Part shown: positions 51,627-60,410 of the stretch, one piece after another
How positions within the stretch are numbered: position 1 is the stretch's first letter
Layout of the letters: each line of letters begins with the position of its first letter
Assembly (NCBI GenBank): GCA_934307695.1
Contig: CAKRCS010000011.1
Span: 1 to 64,000 of the forward strand
From: an uncultured Agathobacter sp.
GTDB taxonomy: Bacteria > Bacillota > Clostridia > Lachnospirales > Lachnospiraceae
DNA length: 64,000 nt
Direction: 5' to 3'
Translations under genes and position numbers: made by a program
Notes under the pieces: model-generated
What the model was told of the DNA's origin: nothing
Seen by the model: the letters and a program-made list of their open reading frames with translations, nothing else
The model's database searches: none

Positions 51627-52505
51627 ATGGATAAGAAAAAAACAGGGAGCCTCATAAAAGAGGCGCGCATCAAAAAGAATTATACACAAAGTGAACTGGG
51701 AGATCTGCTGGGCGTGACAAACAAAGCGGTATCGCGGTGGGAGAACGGAGAGAGCTTCCCGGATGTCGGAGTGCTTGAGAGCCTTTCTATGGTGCTTGAT
51801 CTGAAGATTCAGGATATCGTCACGGGAGGCACTACGGCAAACGAAGGAGAAGCGATAACGGAAGTCGTGCGGCTGAGTAAATTGCAACAACAGGAGAGAA
51901 CCCGGATATCCTTAAAACTTGGAGGGATCATCGCCTCATTGTGCTGCTGTATTGTGATCGGAGGCGGAATGTGGTGCCCGTGGACAGCCTCGGATTTTAC
52001 ATCAAAGGTATGCGGAGCTTTTTTGACGGTGGCATTTGCATTATGTGTTTTCGGATGTATTTCACAGCGTGAGAGCATCTGTGTAGAATCAAAGCTCAGC
52101 AGGCGCTTGTGTCTGCTATCGATTGTTGGGCTGGCATGGTCGTCTGTGCTCACCGGCGTTGTGCTTGAAATGGGGCAAAAGGGCAGGACTCCGTTTGGAA
52201 TGAAGCTGTCGTCAGTAGGTCCGTTTGTCGGCAATCAACTGGTAGCAATCTTTTGGATCGGCATTGTAATCCTTGCAGTTGAGACGTTTCGCAATATGCT
52301 GCGGGCTATCAATATTCACTGGGGCTATATGGTGGTGATCGCGACCTGCGGAATGGCGGCACTCTACTATGATCTGCTGAGCAATATGGAAACCGCCGAA
52401 GAGGTAGTGCGGTGGTGGCGGCAGAGGACAGCCTTTGTGCTCTTGGAGCTGGTGCTATCCATAGGAATTGCCGCTGTCTGGACATATAAGAAGAAAAAAT
52501 CATAA
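51627..52505 (+). CDS. XRE regulator with multi-span membrane domain
   Basis: A 292-residue protein with an N-terminal helix-turn-helix (YTQSELGDLLGVTNKAVSRWENGESFPD) and, from about residue 92, six or so hydrophobic segments (LGGIIASLCCCIVIGGGMW and later). It is a second, unrelated membrane XRE regulator within 2 kb. I choose the ATG at 51627, nine bases after AAAGGAG; the in-frame ATG at 51618 lies directly on that SD. The target is unknown. Confidence 0.83.
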   Translation: MDKKKTGSLIKEARIKKNYTQSELGDLLGVTNKAVSRWENGESFPDVGVLESLSMVLDLKIQDIVTGGTTANEGEAITEVVRLSKLQQQERTRISLKLGGIIASLCCCIVIGGGMWCPWTASDFTSKVCGAFLTVAFALCVFGCISQRESICVESKLSRRLCLLSIVGLAWSSVLTGVVLEMGQKGRTPFGMKLSSVGPFVGNQLVAIFWIGIVILAVETFRNMLRAINIHWGYMVVIATCGMAALYYDLLSNMETAEEVVRWWRQRTAFVLLELVLSIGIAAVWTYKKKKS

Positions 52506-52559
52506 GCTTTTTTACAAAGTGAGGGTTGGCTTTGCGCGCGTCACAGGTTCATTTTTTAG

Positions 52560-52588
52560 TTGCCAAGTAGTGGCGAATTGGTTATTAT
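52560..52588 (+). promoter_or_regulatory. promoter for the Nudix gene
   Basis: TTGCCA (52560-52565) and TATTAT (52583-52588) with 17-base spacing, about 50 bases before the start codon. Confidence 0.55.
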
Positions 52589-52638
52589 ATTAAATAAATT
52601 TAACGCTATTACGAATGGGAAACAAAAGAGGAATCGTT

Positions 52639-53160
52639 ATGAAATTGTTAAAGGTGTTTGACCGCCAGGACTATACAGACGAGATGCCTGTTTTTGAAAA
52701 GTATGCGGTAAGAGGCGTAATTATCCGAAACGGAAGGATTGCGACACAGAAGGGAAGCGCGGGGGATTACAAGATCTTAGGCGGCGGTGTGGAGGCCGGA
52801 GAGAGTCTGGAGGATGCGCTGCTTCGTGAAGTGCAGGAGGAGTCCGGGCTTATCATAAGGCCGGATACGATCCGCGAGGTAGGCGAGATCTTAGAGGCAA
52901 GAGAGGATCTTTATAAAAAAGGTCTGAAGTTTGTATGTCATTCCTGCTTTTTCTTTTGCGATGCCAAGGATGAACTCGGCGAGACGCACATGACGGAGAG
53001 CGAGATTGCAAAAGGCTATCATCTCGAATGGGCAACACCGGAGGAGATCATTGCCGGAAATGAGCCGTTTATGGATCAGCCGTGGACTTACCGGGATACA
53101 TATTTTATCAGGATGATGCTGGATGGCACCTTTGACAATAATGTTAATGAAATGAAATAG
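52639..53160 (+). CDS. Nudix hydrolase
   Basis: A 173-residue Nudix enzyme. The box is GGGVEAGESLEDALLREVQEESGL, complete. The N-terminal KYAVRGVIIRNGRIATQKG strand precedes it, and the C-terminal half contains MTESEIAKGYHLEWATPEEII, a common end. Not closely similar to the Nudix enzyme at 43462. Start at 52639 is supported by AGAGGA eight bases upstream. Followed after 17 bases by the SseB-like gene. Confidence 0.87.
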   Translation: MKLLKVFDRQDYTDEMPVFEKYAVRGVIIRNGRIATQKGSAGDYKILGGGVEAGESLEDALLREVQEESGLIIRPDTIREVGEILEAREDLYKKGLKFVCHSCFFFCDAKDELGETHMTESEIAKGYHLEWATPEEIIAGNEPFMDQPWTYRDTYFIRMMLDGTFDNNVNEMK

Positions 53161-53177
53161 ACGAAAGGACTTTTTAT

Positions 53178-54128
53178 ATGTGCGCAGAACATAAACCAAC
53201 CGATCCGAATATGACAATGGAGCTGAACAACGACCAGCTTGAGAATCTATTGGTGCGTTACGCCAGCGAAAAGAGCGCAGAGAGCCTGAATGCGCTGGTG
53301 TCACACATGCATAGCTGCCGGGTATTGGTTCCGGCAAACTTAAATGACAAGAAGCAGCCGGTGCCTTGCTTTATCCGCAACAATGACGGCAAGCTTTTCG
53401 TGCCGCTTTATACCTCCAAGAAGCAGATCCCGAAGGAGCCAAAAAGCCCGGTGATCATGAATCTTCCGTACACGGCCGTAAACAAGATGGCTGCAAACCC
53501 GGAGCTTAAGGTGGAAGGCGTTGTGATCAATCCGTTTTCCAATAATCTCGTATTCAAGCGGGAGCTGGTACAGAAGATCGATGCGGTTGACAAGCAGCGT
53601 GCGGAAGCAGCAAAGGGAGAGGCGGCAGACAAGACAAAGGCGGCACCTAAGATGAAGACCATTCAGCTTACCGCGCAGCAGTATCTGGTGTTTGAGCGGA
53701 AGCAGTACGAATTTCGTTTCCTCCCGAAAAAGCTGTTTGACGAGGGAGAAGCATTTATCGATGAGCTGTGTGGCAAAAAGGAAGAATATGTGGATATGCT
53801 TTTTGAGGAATCTTATCAGCAAAAGCGTATGTACCCGTACCTTCCGGAAGATTTTTCTGTTATGGTCATCAACATTACGGAAAAGACCTGCATTATCCGC
53901 GTAGATATGCCAAACAGGGATCTGGAAGATGGCGCATGCCGTCGGGTATTCTTTGTATGGAATAGGGAAACAGAGAAGGGCAGATATTTTACCATCGAGA
54001 GAGCCGGAAAAGGCAGCGTGCTTGCGGAGGTTACCTCCGACTGGAAGCATTTACAGTTGGGAGAGGCACCGGCAGAGGGCGCAGAGTTGCAGAAGCTGAT
54101 AGAGCTTACAGGCAATACAGAGGGATAA
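53178..54128 (+). CDS. SseB-like protein
   Basis: A 316-residue soluble protein. Residues about 15-115 match the SseB N-terminal domain: LENLLVRYASEKSAESLNALVSHM, then CRVLVPANL and KLFVPLYTSKKQI and the strand VEGVVINPFSNNLVF. A lysine/alanine linker (about 140-155) joins a second domain of mixed structure. The enzymatic role is unknown; SseB-domain proteins in Firmicutes are mostly uncharacterised. Probably co-transcribed with the Nudix gene. Confidence 0.75.
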   Translation: MCAEHKPTDPNMTMELNNDQLENLLVRYASEKSAESLNALVSHMHSCRVLVPANLNDKKQPVPCFIRNNDGKLFVPLYTSKKQIPKEPKSPVIMNLPYTAVNKMAANPELKVEGVVINPFSNNLVFKRELVQKIDAVDKQRAEAAKGEAADKTKAAPKMKTIQLTAQQYLVFERKQYEFRFLPKKLFDEGEAFIDELCGKKEEYVDMLFEESYQQKRMYPYLPEDFSVMVINITEKTCIIRVDMPNRDLEDGACRRVFFVWNRETEKGRYFTIERAGKGSVLAEVTSDWKHLQLGEAPAEGAELQKLIELTGNTEG

Positions 54129-54161
54129 AGATACAAAAGAGCCGATTACGGATCGCAAAAA

Positions 54162-54216
54162 TATACCGACCTCAACCGTTAGACGGGAAAGCCTAACGAT
54201 TGTAGGTCGGTATTTT
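54162..54216. terminator. bidirectional terminator between convergent genes
   Basis: ATACCGACCT-CAACCGTTAG pairs with CTAACGATTGT-AGGTCGGTAT, followed by TTTTT on the plus strand. It separates the SseB-like gene from ybaK. Confidence 0.85.
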
Positions 54217-54705
54217 TTACATATTCGCAGAAACAATTACATCCGCAAATGCTGCGCGGACGACCTTGGCGAGATCCTGCGTGCCAACGCGGATCGTTGT
54301 GCCGACTCTGCCGCCGCTGACGTAAATCTCGTCAAAGGCTTCGGCGGTGGCATCAATGACAGTCGGGAACTGCTTTCTCATGCCGAGCGGGCTGCAGCCT
54401 CCGCGGACATATCCGGTGATCGCAGTCAGATCCTTGACATGGATCATCTCTATGGACTTTTCGGAGACCGCGCGTGCGGCTGCTTTTAGATCAACCTCGG
54501 CTGCAATCGGTACGACAAACACATAATACTGGCGGCTTTTTCCCTGCATGACCAGCGTTTTGTAGGATTGCTCGACCGGGGCACCGGTAAGCTCCGCCGT
54601 GTGCAGACCATCTACGAACTCATCACATTCATAAGTGATCAGCTCATAGGGGATTTTATTTTTATCGAGAATGCGGACGGCATTCGTTTTTACTTCTTTT
54701 CCCAT
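54217..54705 (-). CDS. ybaK: YbaK/EbsC-type Cys-tRNA(Pro) deacylase
   Basis: A 162-residue aminoacyl-tRNA editing enzyme. VKTNAVRILDKNKIPYEL opens the fold, KTLVMQG and VFVVPIAAEVDLKAAARAV give the conserved lysine region, and GYVRGGCSPLGMRKQFPTVID with YVSGGRVGTTIRV closes the pocket. It hydrolyses tRNA(Pro) mischarged with cysteine. Single gene with SD AAAAGGAG. Confidence 0.92.
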   Translation of the reverse strand: MGKEVKTNAVRILDKNKIPYELITYECDEFVDGLHTAELTGAPVEQSYKTLVMQGKSRQYYVFVVPIAAEVDLKAAARAVSEKSIEMIHVKDLTAITGYVRGGCSPLGMRKQFPTVIDATAEAFDEIYVSGGRVGTTIRVGTQDLAKVVRAAFADVIVSANM

Positions 54706-54760
54706 GAGAAATCTCCTTTTTCATTTGATCGAGGCTATCATAGCACAAATAAGGTAAAAG

Positions 54761-54789
54761 TTGAAGAATAAAAGCTGTCGTGCTATAAT
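54761..54789 (+). promoter_or_regulatory. sigma-A promoter
   Basis: TTGAAG (54761-54766) and TATAAT (54784-54789) with 17-base spacing, about 34 bases before the membrane protein start, divergent from ybaK. Confidence 0.7.
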
Positions 54790-54822
54790 TCCCATATCTT
54801 AAAGTACGTGGAGGGTATCAAA

Positions 54823-55413
54823 ATGAAAGAATTTATGAAGCGCATCCGCGCAGATTTTATGCTGTCATCGTTATTATGCATTGCACTCGGCGTAGTGTTC
54901 CTTGTCTGGCCGGAGACGATATCCGGAATCCTTGGAACGATATGTGCGGTTGTGCTGATCGCAATCGGCATCGTATATCTGGGCAGCTATTTTTTGAATG
55001 TGGTATCAAACGGCATTTCCGCGGCGCTTGGCGCAGTCGTGCTGCTGCTTGGCGTGTGGGTACTGATCCAGCCGGAGATTGTTGTCACATTGATTCCGAT
55101 CCTGATCGGCGTTGTGCTGCTGGCACACGGCATCCGCGGTATCCGGGAATCCCTTGAAACAAAGAAATACGGCGGGATGAACTGGGGCGTTGGAATCCTC
55201 TTTTCCATCGTAAGTCTCGTGCTTGGCATTTTGTGTATCGTAAATGCCTTCGGTCTGGTAAAACTAGCGTTCTGGGTGATCGGAGTTGCGCTCATCTATA
55301 ACGGAATCAGCAATATCTATATTGCGATCGTTTCCTCCAAGACGGAGCGGAAATATCGCAAGAGCCAGGAAGCAATCGACGTGGAATTTGTCGATGATGA
55401 TAAGGAAGAGTAG
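54823..55413 (+). CDS. HdeD/DUF308-like membrane protein
   Basis: A 196-residue protein with six hydrophobic segments in the HdeD-like pattern (DUF308), including LCIALGVVFLVWPETI, LGAVVLLLGVWVLIQPE and VSLVLGILCIVNAFG, and an acidic cytoplasmic tail (EFVDDDKEE). HdeD proteins are tied to acid resistance in E. coli but relatives in Firmicutes have no known function. The ATG at 54823 has GGAGGG eight bases upstream. It leads a run of plus-strand genes. Confidence 0.82.
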   Translation: MKEFMKRIRADFMLSSLLCIALGVVFLVWPETISGILGTICAVVLIAIGIVYLGSYFLNVVSNGISAALGAVVLLLGVWVLIQPEIVVTLIPILIGVVLLAHGIRGIRESLETKKYGGMNWGVGILFSIVSLVLGILCIVNAFGLVKLAFWVIGVALIYNGISNIYIAIVSSKTERKYRKSQEAIDVEFVDDDKEE

Positions 55414-55434
55414 GGCAAGAGGTGAAAATAAGCA

Positions 55435-55665
55435 ATGCGCCAGATGGAATTTAAGATGGAGCGTCCCGGACTGACGAAGGTTGGAGAACACCTGACCGTC
55501 ACGGAGGGAAAGCTGCCGACTTCCTATTACTACACGATCGAGCATGCGATCGCAATGTCCGGCAATTATGTGGTCAGCGAGCGCTTAAAGAGCAGAGAGG
55601 GCGTTGTCGTGGATGTGAAGGAAACGGAGAAGGGCTTCTTTGTTACAATGGAATTTGACGAGTAA
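55435..55665 (+). CDS. small conserved hypothetical protein
   Basis: A 76-residue soluble protein, MRQMEFKMERPGLTKVG and onward, with a middle part TSYYYTIEHAIAMSGNYVVSERLKSREG and an acidic beta-rich end. I do not recognise a family. SD GAGGTGAAA is reasonable. It lies 21 bases after the DUF308 gene and six before the RACo-like gene, so it is very likely real and co-transcribed. Confidence 0.7.
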   Translation: MRQMEFKMERPGLTKVGEHLTVTEGKLPTSYYYTIEHAIAMSGNYVVSERLKSREGVVVDVKETEKGFFVTMEFDE

Positions 55666-55671
55666 GATGCA

Positions 55672-57078
55672 ATGTGCGGGAGTGGACGAACAGATTTGAA
55701 CCAGAACAGACAGAACGTTACGGTTACGATAAAAAAGGGTGAATGCCTGCATGATGTACTGGCAAGGCAGGGATATGAGGCAGACCTTCCCTGCGGAGGT
55801 AACGGAACCTGCGGCTTGTGCAGCGTATATGTAGAGCGGTTTGGAGATGTCAGATCCTGCCAGTTCCGGCTGCCGGGAACATATCAGGTTCTGGTAAAAA
55901 AACAGGCGGCATTTGATGCGGTCGGCACGGAAAATTTGGAATTTCAGTTCCCCGGTGATGCAGAAAAAGCCTTTGTCGCCATTGACATCGGAACAACGAC
56001 GGTTGCTTGGCTTGCTGCTTATCAGGGCAGGCAGTTGTCCGGCGGGTTTGTCAATCCGCAGCGGCAGTATGGAGCGGATGTGATGAGCCGTATCCGGCAA
56101 AGCGAGTCCGGCAACGGCTGTCAGATGCAGCGGCTGCTTGCAGAGCGGCTTTCCAAAGAACTTACACAGGCATTGCAGACGCTGTCGCAGGGAATGCAGA
56201 TCGCAGATGCACAGATCGCGATCGCTGCGAACACCACGATGCTTCATATACTAAATGGCTGGGACTGTGCGGGACTTGGAAAGGCACCGTTTGCGCCGCA
56301 TTCACTTGTCTTGTCCACATGGAACGCCGGCGAATGGCGCGGGCTGCTCGGCATGGATTGGCTGGATGTGTGCAGGAATTATACCGTCACGGAGCTTCCG
56401 GGAATTTCGACCTTTATCGGGGCAGATATTGTCAGCGGAATGCTCGCAACACACATGGCAGATGCGCAGGAGGTCACACTTCTTGTCGATCTTGGAACCA
56501 ACGGTGAGATGGTGCTTGGAACAGGAGAACGTTTCCTGGCTGCCTCCACAGCGGCAGGACCGGCATTTGAAGCGAGCGAGGCCGCATTGCAGCTTCATGC
56601 ATCCGGCATATTTAAAGCACTGCATCAGATGTGCTTCTCGCGGGCAATGGACGAGACGGGGCTTTTGGCAGAACCGTATTTTTCGGGAGGGTATCCGGTT
56701 GGATCGGTGACCATAACACAGGATATGGTTCGGGATTTTCAGATGGCAAAGGCTGCGATCCGTGCCGGAATCGAGCTGTTACTCAGGGAGTACGGAATTG
56801 CCGCACAGAAGCTGGACCGCATATATCTGGCTGGAGGAATGGGATATTACATGAACCCGGAGGACGCGATCGCGATCGGCTTGCTTCCGGAGATTGCTCC
56901 GGAGAAGGTGCAGGCGGTCGGAAACACCAGCTTAAAGGGCTTGGCAAGATACCTTAACGATCCGGCATCTGCCGCTGTGCAGATGGAGCAGGCGGTCGCA
57001 AAAACCACGGAGATCATACTTGCAGATCACCCGGAGTTTGAAGAAACCTATCTGGAGTACATGTCATTTCCGGTATAG
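55672..57078 (+). CDS. RACo-like ferredoxin-ASKHA ATPase
   Basis: A 468-residue protein joining an N-terminal [2Fe-2S] ferredoxin domain (cysteines in PCGGNGTCGLCSVYV and RSCQFR, about residues 40-65) to an ASKHA (actin-like) ATPase domain (DUF4445) with AIDIGTTTVAWLAA, LLVDLGTNGEMVLG and IYLAGGMGYYMN. Related RACo/RamA proteins use ATP to drive electron transfer that reactivates oxidised corrinoid proteins. It is shorter than classical RACo (about 600 residues). No corrinoid protein or methyltransferase gene lies in the window. Start uncertain: ATG at 55672 has no clear SD; TTG at 55693 is another option. Confidence 0.83.
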   Translation: MCGSGRTDLNQNRQNVTVTIKKGECLHDVLARQGYEADLPCGGNGTCGLCSVYVERFGDVRSCQFRLPGTYQVLVKKQAAFDAVGTENLEFQFPGDAEKAFVAIDIGTTTVAWLAAYQGRQLSGGFVNPQRQYGADVMSRIRQSESGNGCQMQRLLAERLSKELTQALQTLSQGMQIADAQIAIAANTTMLHILNGWDCAGLGKAPFAPHSLVLSTWNAGEWRGLLGMDWLDVCRNYTVTELPGISTFIGADIVSGMLATHMADAQEVTLLVDLGTNGEMVLGTGERFLAASTAAGPAFEASEAALQLHASGIFKALHQMCFSRAMDETGLLAEPYFSGGYPVGSVTITQDMVRDFQMAKAAIRAGIELLLREYGIAAQKLDRIYLAGGMGYYMNPEDAIAIGLLPEIAPEKVQAVGNTSLKGLARYLNDPASAAVQMEQAVAKTTEIILADHPEFEETYLEYMSFPV

Positions 57079-57094
57079 GAAGAAGGAGCGGCAA

Positions 57095-57838
57095 ATGGAA
57101 CCGAAAGATTATACGGTGATCGATCTGGAAATGACGGGCTTGTCTGCAAAGAGCGATAAAGTGATCGAGATCGGCGCAGTTCATTTCCGGGACAGGAAAA
57201 TAGCAGAGACGTATGCGACACTTGTAAATCCACACATCCCGATCCCCGCAAGGGTGACGGAGCTGACCGGGATTACAGATGACATGGTACAGCAGGGCGG
57301 GATCAATGAGGATGATGCGATTGCCGGACTGATCGACTTTATCGGGGATGATGTGATCGTTGGGCATAATGTAGGATTTGATTACAGCTTTCTAAAGCAA
57401 TGGGCTGTCAACAAAAAACGACCGCTTGCGATGACGGCGTGTGATACACTAAAGATCGCAAGGCAGGTACTGCCCGGACTTGAGTCAAAGACACTTGAAA
57501 ATCTTTGTGTGTATTACCAGATCAGGAGGGAACAGGCACACAGGGCGCTGGATGACAGCATCGAGACAGGAAGCCTGTTTGAAAAGTTAAAAGAAGAAAT
57601 TGAGCAGAGAATATCAGAGCAGAAGATGACGGAGGACACCGCAAGGAGCATCCTTGCCCCCAAAGCCTTACAGTACAAGGCAAAGCGCCAGACACCGGCA
57701 ACACAGCACCAGATCCGGCAGCTGAAGGAATTCCGGCAACTGCATCAGATCACAGAACCGGTCGCGTGGGAGGTGCTGACGCGGAACGAGGCCTCCCGTA
57801 TAATGGATCGGTACTACTCGCAGTTTGGACGTTCCTGA
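57095..57838 (+). CDS. DnaQ-type 3'-5' exonuclease
   Basis: A 247-residue DEDDh exonuclease. ExoI is VIDLEMTGL, ExoII HNVGFDYSFLK and ExoIII HRALDDSIETG, all intact. The exonuclease fold covers about residues 1-165; an extra C-terminal part of about 80 residues (ALQYKAKRQTPATQHQIRQL...) follows. Such proteins proofread or trim DNA or RNA ends as PolC-epsilon-like factors. The ATG at 57095 has GAAGGAG eight bases upstream. Its last 25 bases overlap the convergent gene. Confidence 0.88.
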   Translation: MEPKDYTVIDLEMTGLSAKSDKVIEIGAVHFRDRKIAETYATLVNPHIPIPARVTELTGITDDMVQQGGINEDDAIAGLIDFIGDDVIVGHNVGFDYSFLKQWAVNKKRPLAMTACDTLKIARQVLPGLESKTLENLCVYYQIRREQAHRALDDSIETGSLFEKLKEEIEQRISEQKMTEDTARSILAPKALQYKAKRQTPATQHQIRQLKEFRQLHQITEPVAWEVLTRNEASRIMDRYYSQFGRS

Positions 57839-58419
57839 AGTGCTTTTAGTGCATCAACGATGCCGGATCTGGAGATACTGTTTAAACCCTCCGCGGAGGT
57901 GATCAGGTCAGCGATACGGTCTGCCTCATCCGATGCGAGATAGAGCTTTGCAAGCATCACATAGATTGCTTTTGCGTCGGCGTGGATGGAAACCGCGTAT
58001 TCTAAAACAATCCGCGCCTGCTCCGGCTGCCCGGCATCCAGCAGTTCACTGCTGTAAGTTGTCAGCACCTGTACCAGCTTGGTGAAATTCTCGTCATAGG
58101 CGGTCAGAGCCTCCAGATTGGCGACACCATACTGCATTTTCAGATCGGTGTTGGAGATGCCGGTCAGGTTTAAGATCTTTTCATCCGCAAGCTGTCGGAG
58201 CGTCTGCTCAGATTCTGTGTTAAGGTTGAGTGGAAATTTTTCCAATGGTATGCTAATATAGTCTAATCCGCTGATATCCTGACGGCGGGTAAGGTTAGCC
58301 GCATGCTCGCGCTCCCAGAAATCGCTGGTGGCGGTATCTTTGGCAGCTTTATTTTTGTTGACATTCATTTTGAGTACGATAACGAAAACGACCATACAGA
58401 TGGTAAAAACAGGAATCAT
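57814..58419 (-). CDS. membrane-anchored hypothetical protein with helical repeats
   Basis: A 201-residue protein with one N-terminal membrane span (about residues 2-17, FTICMVVFVIVL) and a soluble helical part. The C-terminal region (LLDAGQPEQARIVLEYAVSIHADAKAIYVMLAKLYL) looks like TPR repeats. I do not know the family. SD AAAGGA is good. Its 3' end overlaps the end of the exonuclease gene on the other strand by 25 bases. Confidence 0.68.
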   Translation of the reverse strand: MIPVFTICMVVFVIVLKMNVNKNKAAKDTATSDFWEREHAANLTRRQDISGLDYISIPLEKFPLNLNTESEQTLRQLADEKILNLTGISNTDLKMQYGVANLEALTAYDENFTKLVQVLTTYSSELLDAGQPEQARIVLEYAVSIHADAKAIYVMLAKLYLASDEADRIADLITSAEGLNSISRSGIVDALKALQERPNCE

Positions 58420-58489
58420 AGAAAAATCCTTTCTTTTTGACGGAATTTTTTCTATTATTATATATGATTTTTAACGAGAGGTGAATAGC

Positions 58490-58600
58490 ATGTACAATTT
58501 TAATAATCCAAAAAATAAAAGAGTTGTCGGAACGATCGGATTGATCCTTGCAGGAGCACTTTTGATCACGACCATTCTGGCAGGTTTATTTGTTTCTTGA
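58490..58600 (+). CDS. 36-residue single-span membrane peptide
   Basis: ATG at 58490 with GAGAGGTG upstream encodes MYNFNNPKNKRVVGTIG, then a hydrophobic stretch (LILAGALLITTILAGLF) and a stop at 58598-58600. The layout, a polar and basic N-terminus followed by one membrane helix, is that of many small conserved membrane proteins in Clostridia. No homologue is known to me by name. It lies divergent from the preceding gene and 80 bases before the VanW gene. Confidence 0.6.
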   Translation: MYNFNNPKNKRVVGTIGLILAGALLITTILAGLFVS

Positions 58601-58680
58601 AAAAGCAGGCGTTTGTGATAAAATGGTCAGATAATATAGCGAATTAGGTGATATATGCACCGGAATAATGAGGTATATAT

Positions 58681-60351
58681 ATGAGACGATTCAGACAATG
58701 GATGTTTGCGGCTATGATGGTGGTTGCACTTGTGCCATTTGCTTATAAGGCGGATACCGCAGCGGCTGCGCAGACAGAAGAGAACCGTATCGCGGACGGA
58801 ATCTATATCGGAAAAGTGAATGTGAGCGGCATGACCGAGCAGGAAGCGCAGGCTGCCGTTGACGCATATATGAACAGTCTGAAGGAGACGACATTTACCT
58901 TTGTCGGACCGAACGGCTCCATGGAGGCAACGGCGGAGGAGATGGGTATCCATGCCGATGCAGCAGATGCGATCGAAGAGGCGCTTACGATCGCACAGGG
59001 CGGCAATCTTATAAGCCGCTACAAGGAGATCAGTGATCTTAAGCAGAACAATATTGTGTTAGATCTGTATCCGGAGGTCGACAAGCAGGCAACTGCACAG
59101 CTTATTTACGCACAGATTGGCAAACTGAATATCGAGGCAGAGGATAATGGACTGATCCGGGAGAATGGTTCCTTTACTTTCGTGGAGGGAAAGACCGGAA
59201 CAGAGGTTAATATCGTTGATTCCGTATATGCGATCAATGATTATCTTGCATATACATGGGATGGCACGAACAATGAGATTGCTCTTGTGACCGAAGTGAT
59301 CGAGCCACGCGGAACCAAGGAAGAGCTTGCACAGGTGAAGGATCTGATCGGATCCTTCTCGACGGATTTCAGCTCCTCATCGGCAGGGAGGGCAACAAAT
59401 GTCAAGAACGGCTGCTCCAAGATTAACGGATCGTTGCTGTTTCCGGGCGATACATTTTCCGTTTATGATACCATAAGCCCGTTTACGGAGGAAAATGGAT
59501 ATGCGCTTGCAACCGCTTATGCGAGCGGAAAGGTTGTGGAGTCCATCGGAGGCGGAATCTGTCAGGTTTCCACAACCCTGTACAACGCGATCATCCGCGC
59601 AGAGGTCAAGGTCACAATGCGCTACAATCACTCCATGCTGGTATCTTATGTAGATCCGTCAGATGACGCGGCAATCGCAAGTGGATTGAAGGATTTTCAA
59701 TTTGTAAATAATATGGATTTTCCGATTTATATCGAGGGCTATTGCTCTAACGGCGTTATTACCATGAACGTATACGGCGTGGAGACAAGACCGGCAAACC
59801 GTGAGATCTCATTTGAAAGTGAAATTATTTCAGAGTCTGATCCGAAGGTGGAATACACCTTGTCCGACGAGTTTGAGGCAGGCTACTGGAAGGTTATGCA
59901 GGGCGAGCATCGCGGAATGGAGGCGCGCCTCTGGAAGATCGTTACGGTGGACGGCGTTGAGGAGAGCCGTGAGATCTTTAACAACAGCAGCTACCGGGAA
60001 GGCCCGAAGGAAGTCACGATCGGTACGAAGAACGCAACCGAGGAATGGCTGAAAAACGTAAATGCGGCGATCAAGAATGGTGATGAGGAGACGGTCAAGG
60101 CGGCTGTCGCTGCGGCAAACGAAGCACCGGCGGAGACTCCGACCGAGACACCGGATGAGAACACGGCAGACAACGCGCAGGAAAAGCCGAAAAAGGATAC
60201 GGAAGCGCAGCCGGACGGGGAGACAAGCTCCGGGGAAACCACGGGTGCGGAGACACCGGATGAACCGGCCGCAGATACAACGTCCGGGGAGAATACATCC
60301 GGGGACACTACGGTGGATGAGCAGCCGTCTGAGGATGCCGCAACTGAATAA
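58681..60351 (+). CDS. VanW-family exported protein
   Basis: A 556-residue exported protein: N-terminal membrane signal (about residues 8-25), a PG-binding-like domain (ADGIYIGKVNVSGMTEQEAQAAVDAYM), a second similar segment, and a VanW domain (about 235-370) with FPGDTFSVYDTISPFTEENGY, SIGGGICQVSTTLYNAI and YNHSMLVSYVDP. The last 100 residues are a T/E/P/D-rich tail without a sorting signal. VanW proteins accompany some vancomycin clusters, but most have an unknown role at the cell wall. A likely promoter (TTGAAA at 58597, TAAAAT at 58619, 16-base spacing) overlaps the end of the small peptide gene. Confidence 0.88.
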   Translation: MRRFRQWMFAAMMVVALVPFAYKADTAAAAQTEENRIADGIYIGKVNVSGMTEQEAQAAVDAYMNSLKETTFTFVGPNGSMEATAEEMGIHADAADAIEEALTIAQGGNLISRYKEISDLKQNNIVLDLYPEVDKQATAQLIYAQIGKLNIEAEDNGLIRENGSFTFVEGKTGTEVNIVDSVYAINDYLAYTWDGTNNEIALVTEVIEPRGTKEELAQVKDLIGSFSTDFSSSSAGRATNVKNGCSKINGSLLFPGDTFSVYDTISPFTEENGYALATAYASGKVVESIGGGICQVSTTLYNAIIRAEVKVTMRYNHSMLVSYVDPSDDAAIASGLKDFQFVNNMDFPIYIEGYCSNGVITMNVYGVETRPANREISFESEIISESDPKVEYTLSDEFEAGYWKVMQGEHRGMEARLWKIVTVDGVEESREIFNNSSYREGPKEVTIGTKNATEEWLKNVNAAIKNGDEETVKAAVAAANEAPAETPTETPDENTADNAQEKPKKDTEAQPDGETSSGETTGAETPDEPAADTTSGENTSGDTTVDEQPSEDAATE

Positions 60352-60410
60352 AAAACAACAGGCTGACTCGATATCCGGGGCGGCCTTAAAGCCTATATAG
60401 AGAGTGATGT

